Assembly (NCBI RefSeq): GCF_018398425.1
Contig: NZ_JADPMV010000001.1
Coordinates: forward strand, 2,790,001 to 2,854,000
DNA: 64,000 bases
Source: Pseudomonas lalucatii
GTDB taxonomy: Bacteria > Pseudomonadota > Gammaproteobacteria > Pseudomonadales > Pseudomonadaceae
Reading direction: 5' to 3'
In this document: positions 8,928 to 16,137 of the stretch, piece by piece
Numbering within the stretch: position 1 is the first letter of the stretch
Layout: each line of letters opens with the position of its first letter
Program-made: the position numbers and the translations under genes
The notes under the pieces: generated by a model
What the model was told of the DNA's origin: nothing
Databases searched by the model: none
Seen by the model: only the letters and a program-made list of their open reading frames with translations

Positions 8928-9485
8928 TTAGCGGAACACCCAGAGCACCCGGGTCGGTTGGTCGGTGAGGTTGGCGTAGCGGAACTGGGTGTGCGGCGGC
9001 AGCTGGAAACCGTCGTTGGGGCCGAGGGTCACCGGTTCGGCGCTGCCCTCTAGCCAGATGGTCAGCTCGCCCGCGAGGACGAAGCCGCCCTGCTCGTCGC
9101 TGTCGTTGAGGTGGCCCTCGCCGCTCGTGGCGCCGGGCTCCAGGTGGCTGTCGAGCATGGAGAAGCCGGACGACATGTTCGGCGAGACCAGCACGTCGGT
9201 GATGCCGCCGCCGTAGTACAGGGTGCGGCGCTCGCCGGGGCGGGTCACCCAGGGCAATGCGCGCGGCTTGCTCAGGCTGTAGAAGTAGGTGGTCGGCACG
9301 CCGAGGGCTTCGCTGATGGCGGTCAGGTCGGCCACGGTCGGTCGCGACAGGCCGCGCTCGACCTGGGAGAGGAAGCCCACCGAGCGACCGATGCGCTCGG
9401 CCAGCTCGCCGAGGGTGAGGTTCTTGTGCTTGCGCAGGTCGCGAATCAGGATCGCCAGACCTTCGATTTCTTCCTGCATGTCCAT
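8928..9485 (-). CDS. XRE-family regulator with cupin domain (PuuR/PauR-like)
   Basis: A 185-residue regulator. Residues about 10-70 form a helix-turn-helix (LTLGELAERIGRSVGFLSQVERG); residues about 105-180 form a cupin barrel (GEGHLNDSDEQGGFVLAGEL). This layout is that of PuuR in E. coli and PauR in P. aeruginosa, which repress gamma-glutamyl polyamine genes and release DNA on binding putrescine-type ligands. Its position between the oxidase and the ligase genes points to local control, and the palindromes at 10815-10850 are likely operators. Ligand identity is inferred from the family only. Confidence 0.88.
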   Translation of the reverse strand: MDMQEEIEGLAILIRDLRKHKNLTLGELAERIGRSVGFLSQVERGLSRPTVADLTAISEALGVPTTYFYSLSKPRALPWVTRPGERRTLYYGGGITDVLVSPNMSSGFSMLDSHLEPGATSGEGHLNDSDEQGGFVLAGELTIWLEGSAEPVTLGPNDGFQLPPHTQFRYANLTDQPTRVLWVFR

Positions 9486-9517
9486 GCCGCTGTCCTCGAT
9501 TCAGTGCGTCGGGTGGG

Positions 9518-10807
9518 TCAGACGAGATCGCGCAGCCGGTACCAGGCCTTGCCGGCGGCCTCCAGCGGCGCCGCCAGCAGCGCGCCGCCGGGGAAGCGCG
9601 GGTTGCCGATGGCCTGGTACAGCGCCAGCAGCGCCTCGTCGCCGAGTATGGCGTCGCTCACCGCGCGGGCGCCGGCCAGGGTCGGCAGCACGCCGTGGCC
9701 GGAGAAGCCCTGCAGCCAGTAGCGCTGGCCCTGGCGGCCGATGTCCGGGGTGCGCTTCATGCTGCAGTCGATGTGCCCGCCCCAGGCGAACTCCAGGTCG
9801 ACCCCGCGCAGTTGCGGGAAGGCCCGCTCCAGGTAGGGCCGGGTGGCCGCGGCGACGTCCCTGGGGATGCCGCCCAGGTAGGTGCAGCCGCCGCCGAACA
9901 GCAGGCGGTGGTCCGGGGTCAGGCGGAAGTAGTCGGGGACGAACTGGTTGTCGATCACGCAGCTGTTGCGCGGCAGCAGCGAGCGGGCCAGTGCCGGGTC
10001 CAGCGGCGCCGTGGCCACCTGGTAGGAACCGACCGGCAGCAGGCGGGCGGCCAGGTCGCGGTCGAGGCGGTCGATATAGGCGTTGCAGGCCAGCACCAGG
10101 ACGTCGCCGCGCACCTCGCCGCGCTCGGTGCGGGCGACGTAGCCGCCGGCGGTCTCGCGGTAGTCGAGCACCCGGCTCTGCTCGTAGATGCGCCCGCCGG
10201 CCCGTTCGATGGCGGCGGCCAGGCCCTGGGCCAGCTTCAGCGGATTGAGGTGGGCCGCCTCGGGGTCGTAGAGCGCGGCCAGGTAGCGCGGGCTGGCGAT
10301 CCACTCGGCCAGCTCCTCGCGGCCTATCAGGCGCAGTTGGTCGTAGCCGTACTTCTCCCGGGCGTCCTGCTCGGCCTCCTGCAGCTGGCCGACGCGGCGC
10401 TGCTGCACCGCGGCCCACAGGCTGCCCTGGCGGTAGTCGACGTCGAAGCCGTGGCGCTGCGGCAGCTCGCGCAACTCGGCGGCGGCCCAGCGCATGCTGT
10501 CCCACAGGCGGCGGCTGCGTTCCGGGCCCAGGGCCCGTTCCAGCGGCGGCATGTCGCAGGACCAGCCGAGCAGCGCCTGGCCGCCGTTGCGCCCGGAGGC
10601 CGCCCAGGCCACCCGGCTGGCTTCCAGCAGGCACACGCGCTTGCCGGCCAGGGTCAGGCGCAGGGCGCTGTGCAGGCCGCTGAAGCCGGCGCCGACGATC
10701 AGCACCTCGCAGTCTTCGCTGCCGCTCAGGGTCGGGCGCAGGGGGAGGGGGCCGGGAAAGGTGCCGGCGTAGTAGCTGGCTACATGCTGGGCAGACTGCT
10801 TGAACAT
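9518..10807 (-). CDS. FAD-dependent amine oxidoreductase (PuuB/PauB-like)
   Basis: A 429-residue DAO-family flavoprotein. The FAD-binding GAGFSGLHSALRLTLAGKRV lies near residue 40, a conserved SGRNGGQALLGW segment follows, and GFSGHGVLPTLAGARAVSD closes the FAD domain. Family members oxidise gamma-glutamyl-putrescine or related amines to the aldehyde with release of H2O2 or electron transfer. It is the first gene of the cluster and would act on the product of the ligase at 7551-8903. ATG 10807 follows GAGAGCGCC. The exact substrate is not determinable from sequence. Confidence 0.87.
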   Translation of the reverse strand: MFKQSAQHVASYYAGTFPGPLPLRPTLSGSEDCEVLIVGAGFSGLHSALRLTLAGKRVCLLEASRVAWAASGRNGGQALLGWSCDMPPLERALGPERSRRLWDSMRWAAAELRELPQRHGFDVDYRQGSLWAAVQQRRVGQLQEAEQDAREKYGYDQLRLIGREELAEWIASPRYLAALYDPEAAHLNPLKLAQGLAAAIERAGGRIYEQSRVLDYRETAGGYVARTERGEVRGDVLVLACNAYIDRLDRDLAARLLPVGSYQVATAPLDPALARSLLPRNSCVIDNQFVPDYFRLTPDHRLLFGGGCTYLGGIPRDVAAATRPYLERAFPQLRGVDLEFAWGGHIDCSMKRTPDIGRQGQRYWLQGFSGHGVLPTLAGARAVSDAILGDEALLALYQAIGNPRFPGGALLAAPLEAAGKAWYRLRDLV

Positions 10808-10814
10808 GGCGCTC

Positions 10815-10850
10815 TCATGAAATATTCAAATATTTATTTCATGAAAATAT
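10815..10850. promoter_or_regulatory. Nested palindromes, candidate operator of the PuuB-R-A-like cluster
   Basis: A very AT-rich island directly upstream of ATG 10807. TCATGAAAT (10815-10823) is the reverse complement of ATTTCATGA (10836-10844), and between them AATATT-ca-AATATT (10821-10834) forms a second perfect palindrome. TCATGAAATAT is also nearly repeated directly at 10839-10850. Symmetry and position suit binding of a dimeric regulator, most simply the XRE-cupin protein encoded in the cluster. Confidence 0.55.
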
Positions 10851-10898
10851 GAGCTAAATAATTCACGCGGTCAAGCCGCCTGTGGCCCGTGCGCGCCG

Positions 10899-10940
10899 CC
10901 AGGTGCGCCATGCCGCCTTCAGCCGGCCTGGCGCACCTGG
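10899..10940. repeat. Perfect 12-bp inverted repeat over the cyclase stop codon
   Basis: CCAGGTGCGCCA (10899-10910) and TGGCGCACCTGG (10929-10940) are perfect complements with an 18-nt loop. The stop codon of the GGDEF gene lies in the loop. No T tract follows on the minus strand, so this is not a standard intrinsic terminator. It may protect the 3' end of the long signalling mRNA or reflect coding constraint. Confidence 0.45.
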
Positions 10941-12577
10941 TTGCGCCCGCCGTTCTTCGCCGCGTACAGCGCGCGGTCGGCGCGCTCCAGCAGCTCGCCG
11001 GGACTGCAGTCGATATCGGTACAGGCGATGCCGGCACTGAGGGTGACGGTGAACTCCGCGCCCTCGGCGATGAAGCGCAGCTCGGCGAAGCGCTCGCGGA
11101 TCTCGTCGAGGATCCGCTGCGCCTGTTCCGGCAGGCAGTCCGGCAGCACGGCGAGGAATTCCTCGCCACCGTAGCGGCCGAGGCTGTCGATCCGCCGCAG
11201 GCGCTGGCGCAGCAGGTTGGCCAGGGCGCGGATGACGTTGTCGCCGGCGGTGTGGCCGTAGTTGTCGTTGACCTTCTTGAAGTGGTCGATGTCGAGCATC
11301 ACCACGCTGGCGCGGTTGCCGCTGCGGCGGGCGCGCTCCAGTTCGATGGCCACCTGCTCCTTGATGTCGGCGTGCTTGAGCAGCCCGGTCAGGCTGTCGC
11401 GGGACAGGGCGTTGCTCAGCAGGCGGGCGCGCTGGGCGCGGGCGAACACCGTGGTGATCAGGGCGTTGTCGGACAGCGGCTTGGTGACGAAGTCGTCGCC
11501 GGCCATCATCAGCGCGTTCATCTGCCGGGCGATGTCGGTTTCCGCCGACAGGTAGATGATCGGCACCCGCAGCCAGTCGTCGTTGAAGCGGATGATCTGC
11601 GCCAGCTCGGGGCCGGTGCAGCCGGGCATATTGACGTCGAGCAGCACCACCTCGGGGTTGAACTCGCGCATGCGCTGGAAGATGTCCGCCGGGTCCTGGG
11701 TCGTCTCCACCAGCATGTTGGCGTCGCGCAGCACCAGGCTGTAGCGGCTGGCCAGCTCGCGGTCGTCGTCGATGATCAGCACCCGGTAGGGCTCGCCCTG
11801 CTGCTGGGCGAAGCAGCGTTCCAGACGGTTCTCCAGCTGGGGGATGTCCACCGGCTTGGTGAAGAAGCCGGTGGCGCCGATGCGCACCGCCTCCAGGTGG
11901 GTGGCGAAGTCGTCCTGGGTGCTGATCACCAGCAGCGGCAGGGGCCTATCGAGTCGTCGCTGCAGGCCGGCGGCGTAGGTCAGCCCGGTCTGCTCAGAAT
12001 CCTGCAGGTTGACGTCGACGATCAGGGCGTCCGGCAGGCGCCGGCCGATGGCCGCGTCCAGCGCCTCGACGCCGGTGAAGTGCTCGGCGTGGTAACCGAA
12101 GTTGCTCAGGGTCAGGCGCATGTTCTCGCCGACGCTGGCCTCGTCCTCGAGGATGTAGATGCACTGCTCGTCGCGGTCACCGCGGCCGCTGCGCGGCAGC
12201 ACCGGCGGATCGTCGCTCGCCGGCTCGACCCGGTACTGCTGGCCGGCCAGCTGCTGCAGGTTGTCGATGAAGCTCTGCAGGCCCTGCTGTTTCAGCTGCA
12301 GGCTGGCCAGGCACTGCTCGGCCTGCAGCTCCAGCTCGCGGGCACGCTCGCCCAGGCTGATGAAGCCGAAGGTGCCGGCGGTGCCGGCCAGTCTGTGCAG
12401 CTGGTCGCGCAGGCCGTTCAGGTGCTGCTGTTGCTCGTCCGGGGTGCAGGCGCGCAGCAGCAGCTGGGCCTTGTCGGCCAGCTGCGGCAGCTCCTGGTTC
12501 AGGCGGGCGGCGAACTGCTCGCCGAGCTGTTGCAGGTGGCGCTGCAGTTCGCCGCTCGCTTCGCCGCGCTCAGCCAT
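10919..12577 (-). CDS. Hpt-REC-REC-GGDEF diguanylate cyclase
   Basis: A 552-residue cytoplasmic output protein. Residues 1-110 form an Hpt domain, with the phosphorylatable His61 in LHRLAGTAGTFGF. Receiver 1 spans about 138-258 (acceptor Asp188 in LIVDVN, Lys in FFTKP) and receiver 2 about 265-385 (Asp314 in VLLDVNMPG, Lys in FVTKP). The GGDEF domain runs from about 393 to 550 with an intact active site GGEEF (470-474) and an inhibitory RxxD site (R461-D464, five residues ahead), so it should make c-di-GMP with product inhibition. It is PleD-like with an added Hpt. Its start overlaps the upstream receiver gene by 8 nt, implying translational coupling. It is the last gene of the signalling run. 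Confidence 0.92.
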   Translation of the reverse strand: MAERGEASGELQRHLQQLGEQFAARLNQELPQLADKAQLLLRACTPDEQQQHLNGLRDQLHRLAGTAGTFGFISLGERARELELQAEQCLASLQLKQQGLQSFIDNLQQLAGQQYRVEPASDDPPVLPRSGRGDRDEQCIYILEDEASVGENMRLTLSNFGYHAEHFTGVEALDAAIGRRLPDALIVDVNLQDSEQTGLTYAAGLQRRLDRPLPLLVISTQDDFATHLEAVRIGATGFFTKPVDIPQLENRLERCFAQQQGEPYRVLIIDDDRELASRYSLVLRDANMLVETTQDPADIFQRMREFNPEVVLLDVNMPGCTGPELAQIIRFNDDWLRVPIIYLSAETDIARQMNALMMAGDDFVTKPLSDNALITTVFARAQRARLLSNALSRDSLTGLLKHADIKEQVAIELERARRSGNRASVVMLDIDHFKKVNDNYGHTAGDNVIRALANLLRQRLRRIDSLGRYGGEEFLAVLPDCLPEQAQRILDEIRERFAELRFIAEGAEFTVTLSAGIACTDIDCSPGELLERADRALYAAKNGGRNQVRQAG

Positions 12578-12956
12578 GGACCTGGCTCCAGATCTGCCGC
12601 ACCTGGGCCGCCAGCTGCATGGGGTCGAAGGGCTTGATGATCACGTCGCGGGCGCCCAGGCTGCGGTAGTGCTGGATCTCCGCCGGTTGCACCTTGGCGG
12701 TCATGAAGGCCACCGGGATCAGGTCGATGTCCACCAGGGTGCGCAGCTTCTCCAGCGTCTGCGGGCCGTCCATGCCGGGCATCATCACGTCCAGCAGGAT
12801 GAAGTCGGGGGCGAAGCCCTGGATCTGGTCCAGGGCCTCCTGGCCGGACGAGCAGCTGAGCACCTTGAAGCCGCCGACGGCCTCCAGGGCGACCCTGGCT
12901 ACGGCTTGGATCGAGGCGTCGTCTTCAACGTGCAGGATACGGGTCAGTTCAGGCAT
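12570..12956 (-). CDS. Stand-alone response-regulator receiver
   Basis: A 128-residue single receiver domain (CheY-like) with no output domain. The acidic pocket is HVEDDAS near residue 10, the phosphoacceptor is Asp56 in FILLDVMMPGMDG, the Thr is in VAFMTAK and the Lys in VIIKPFDPMQ. ATG 12956 was chosen because it starts the receiver fold; it overlaps the end of the upstream kinase by 8 nt, and its own 3' end overlaps the cyclase start by 8 nt. It could be the shuttle that passes phosphate between the kinases and the Hpt domain of the cyclase, as Spo0F-like proteins do, but this is inference. Confidence 0.9.
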   Translation of the reverse strand: MPELTRILHVEDDASIQAVARVALEAVGGFKVLSCSSGQEALDQIQGFAPDFILLDVMMPGMDGPQTLEKLRTLVDIDLIPVAFMTAKVQPAEIQHYRSLGARDVIIKPFDPMQLAAQVRQIWSQVHG

Positions 12957-15900
12957 GCCGATTCTCCTTGGCGGGCAGCAGGCGGCCGAGCAGTTGCAGG
13001 AAGTGTTGCGCATTGCCGCGCGACTTGGCTAGGGCGGCGTGCACCTGGCCGAACTGCTCGGCCGGCAGTTCCTGGGCCGAGAGTACCACCACCGGCAGCT
13101 CGGGGTGGTCTCGGTGCAGCGCCTCGAGCAGGGTCAGGCCGCTGCCGTCGGGCAGACCGAGGTCCAGCAGGACTAGGTCGAAGTGCTCCTGCAGCAGGCG
13201 CTGGCGCGCCTCCCTGAGGCTGCCGGCGGGGACGAAGTCCGCCAGCGCGCGGCCCTGTTCGGCGATCACCAGGCGCAGGTCGGCATCGTCCTCGACGTGC
13301 AGCACCCGGGGCTTCTCCGGCAGGCCGCGCAGAGCCTGGCGCACGCGCTCGAGCAGGCGCTGCGGATCGAACGGCTTGCCCAGCCAGTCGATGGCCTGGA
13401 CGCCGCCCTTGAGCTGCAGGCGGCCCTCCTCGCTGGCCGCGGAGATCACCAGCACTGGCAGGTCCTCGGTGGCCGGCGCGTCGCGCAGTTCGCGGATCAG
13501 TTGCAGGCCGCTGCCGTCCGGCAGGCCCAGGTCCAGGGTCAAGGCGGCGAAGGTCTGTTCGGCCAGCCGGGCCCTGGCCTGCTCCAGGCTGGCGGCCAGC
13601 ACCACCCGGTAGCCGGCCTGGCTCAGCAACTGGCGCAGCAGCTGGGCGATATCCGCTTCGTCCTCGACCACCAGCAGGCAGGGTCGCGGGTCGTTCTCGG
13701 CCGCGGCGGCGCGCGGCTGCCCCTCCAGCGCCGGCAGTTCGAACCAGAAGGTCGCGCCCTGGCCCTCTATCGAGTCGAAGCCGATGCGCCCGCTCATGCG
13801 TTCGATCAGCTCCTTGCTGATGGCCAGGCCCAGGCCGGTGCCACCCTTCTGCCGGCTGTCGGTGGCGTCGGCCTGGGAGAACTTCTGGAAGATCCGCGCG
13901 CGGAACTGCTCGGCGATGCCCGGCCCCTGGTCGCGGACGCTGACCCGCACCCGGTGGCCTATGGTCGTGGCATCGAGTTGCACCTGGCTGCCGCGGGGGG
14001 AGAACTTGATGGCGTTGGAGAGGAAATTGGCCAGCACCTGCTGCACGCGCATGGCGTCGGCGCGAACCCGCACGGGGGCTACCGCGCCCTGCACCAGCTG
14101 CACGCCATGCTGGTCGGCGTAGGCCTGGTTGCTGGCCCGGCTGTCGTCGAGCAGGGCGCTCAGCTCCAGGTCGCTGACATCGAAGGTCATCTTGCCGGCG
14201 ACCAGCTTGTCCATGTCCAGCAGGTCGTTGATCAGGTGGCTCAGGCGCAGGCTGTTGTGATGGGCGATCTCCAGCATCTGCTGCATCTCCGCCGGCAGCT
14301 GGCCGAGGGCCCCGCCCTGGATCAGGCCGAGGGAGCCGGCGATCGAGGTCAGCGGGGTGCGCAGCTCGTGGCTGACGGTGGAGACGAACTCGCGCTGCAG
14401 GCGCTCGATGCGCCGATGTTCGGTGATGTCGTGCATCACCGCCACGGCCCCCAGCTGGCGGCCGTCCGGGGCGTACAGGGGGTCGGCGTTGGTGCTGACC
14501 AGGCGCGGGGCCTGGCCCTTGGCGAGGATGCTGATCTCGCTCTGGCGCACCCGCTCGCCGCGCAAGGCGCGCAGCAGGGGAATCTGCGCCTCGGCCAGCG
14601 GGGTCAGGCCGTCGGCCTCGAACAGGTCGTAGTATTCACCCCACTGTTCGGGCGGCAGCTGGCCGACATCGGTGCCGTGCCAGCGCCGCGCGGTTTCGTT
14701 GAACAGGGTCAGGTTGCCCTGGGCGTCGCAGGCCACCACGCCCTCGGCGAGGGCCTCGAGCAGGCGCTGGTTCATTTCTTCCTGCTGCTCGAGCAGCGCC
14801 TGCTGGCGCTTGCGGGCGCTGATGTCGGTGAGCACGCCATGCCAGATCACCGAGCCATCGGGTTGGCGCCGAGGGGTGGCCTGACCCTCGACCCAGATCA
14901 GCCCCTTGCGCGGGTGCTGCACGCGGTATTCCTGCCGCCAGGGGCCGAGTTCGCGGGCCGAGCGCAGGATGGAGGCGACGGCCGTCGCGCGGTCGTCCGG
15001 GTGGATGGCGGCGAAGATCGCCGTGCTGCGCTCGTGCACGTCCTCGGGGGCCAGGCCGTAGATGTCTTCGATGCCTTCGCTGGCATAGGGGAAGCGTACC
15101 GTGCCCTGCTCGCGCAACTGCGCCTGGAACACCATGCCGGGAATCTGCGCGGCGATATGGCGCAGGCGCTGCTGGGCCGCCTCGAGCGGGCCGAGGTCCT
15201 GGGCGATGATGACGAAGCCGAGCGGTTGACCGCCCTCGCCCTGGATCGTCGAGAGGGTCAGCAGCAACGGCAGCCGGCTGCCGTCCTGGCGGATATAGGT
15301 CCATTCGAACGGCTCGACCCGAGCCTTCGCCGCGCGCCCCAGGAGGGCGGCGAGGTCGCAGTCGGGGCTCGTCTGCCGGCTTTCCTCCTCGTTCGCGGCG
15401 TCCCGCCGCCGGGCGCCGAGCAGGCTGGTTGCCAGGGGTTGGCCGAGCAGCTGCTGGCGGCTGAAGCCGAGCAGCTGCTCGGCGGCCGGGTTGATGCCAC
15501 TGATGTGGCCGGCCGCATCGGTGGTGACGATGGCGCTGCCGGCACTGTCGAGGATGGCGCGCTGCAGGGCCGCCTGTTCGGCCTGGCGCCGCTGGCTCAG
15601 GCGCAACTCGCACAGCTGCACCACCTGCCGGGCCAGGCGCTGAAGGCCGTCGCGCTGCTGCGCGCTCAACTGGCGCGGGCGGCTGTCGATCACGCACAGG
15701 GTGCCGAGCGGGTGGCCGCCGCTGCCGGTCAGCGGCATGCCGGCGTAGAAGCGGATGTGCGGCGCCCCGGTCACCAGCGGATTGTCGTGAAAGCGTGGGT
15801 CCTCCAGGGCGTTGCCGACCTCGAAAAGTTGGTCGGCGAGGATGGCATGGGCGCAGAAGGCGAACTCGCGGGGCGTTTCGCAGGCGTCCAGGCCGACCCG

Positions 15901-16095
15901 GCTCTTGAACCACTGGCGTCGCTCGTCGACCAGGGAGATCAGGGCGATGGGGGTGTCGCACAGCTGGGCGGCGAGCTGGGTGAGGTCGTCGTAGGCCTGC
16001 TCGGCGGGGCTGTCGAGCAGGGCATAGCGGCGCAGCTCGGCGAGGCGCGCGGCCTCGTCCGGGGGCAGGGGGGCACCGCTGGGGACTCTGTTCAT
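12949..16095 (-). CDS. GAF-PAS-PAS-PAS hybrid histidine kinase with two receivers
   Basis: A 1048-residue protein with no obvious membrane segment, so probably cytoplasmic. Order: GAF domain (about 25-170, with WFKSRVGLDACETPREFAFC), three PAS domains (about 185-560), HisKA (FVSTVSHELRTPLTSIAG, His near 570), HATPase with GPGIAEQFRARIF and GGTGLGLAISK, then two receivers (acceptors in LTLDLGLPDG and VLLDLGLPDG). The first receiver keeps the Lys in LGKPFD; the second has a looser LAKSR. ATG 16095 has an AGGAG site 7 nt upstream. Input is probably an internal small molecule or redox signal through GAF/PAS. It is the fourth of four related kinases in the run. Confidence 0.9.
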   Translation of the reverse strand: MNRVPSGAPLPPDEAARLAELRRYALLDSPAEQAYDDLTQLAAQLCDTPIALISLVDERRQWFKSRVGLDACETPREFAFCAHAILADQLFEVGNALEDPRFHDNPLVTGAPHIRFYAGMPLTGSGGHPLGTLCVIDSRPRQLSAQQRDGLQRLARQVVQLCELRLSQRRQAEQAALQRAILDSAGSAIVTTDAAGHISGINPAAEQLLGFSRQQLLGQPLATSLLGARRRDAANEEESRQTSPDCDLAALLGRAAKARVEPFEWTYIRQDGSRLPLLLTLSTIQGEGGQPLGFVIIAQDLGPLEAAQQRLRHIAAQIPGMVFQAQLREQGTVRFPYASEGIEDIYGLAPEDVHERSTAIFAAIHPDDRATAVASILRSARELGPWRQEYRVQHPRKGLIWVEGQATPRRQPDGSVIWHGVLTDISARKRQQALLEQQEEMNQRLLEALAEGVVACDAQGNLTLFNETARRWHGTDVGQLPPEQWGEYYDLFEADGLTPLAEAQIPLLRALRGERVRQSEISILAKGQAPRLVSTNADPLYAPDGRQLGAVAVMHDITEHRRIERLQREFVSTVSHELRTPLTSIAGSLGLIQGGALGQLPAEMQQMLEIAHHNSLRLSHLINDLLDMDKLVAGKMTFDVSDLELSALLDDSRASNQAYADQHGVQLVQGAVAPVRVRADAMRVQQVLANFLSNAIKFSPRGSQVQLDATTIGHRVRVSVRDQGPGIAEQFRARIFQKFSQADATDSRQKGGTGLGLAISKELIERMSGRIGFDSIEGQGATFWFELPALEGQPRAAAAENDPRPCLLVVEDEADIAQLLRQLLSQAGYRVVLAASLEQARARLAEQTFAALTLDLGLPDGSGLQLIRELRDAPATEDLPVLVISAASEEGRLQLKGGVQAIDWLGKPFDPQRLLERVRQALRGLPEKPRVLHVEDDADLRLVIAEQGRALADFVPAGSLREARQRLLQEHFDLVLLDLGLPDGSGLTLLEALHRDHPELPVVVLSAQELPAEQFGQVHAALAKSRGNAQHFLQLLGRLLPAKENRHA

Positions 16096-16137
16096 TGCCG
16101 GCTCCTGTGCTGGCCAACCGGAGGTGCCGGCCGGTAT

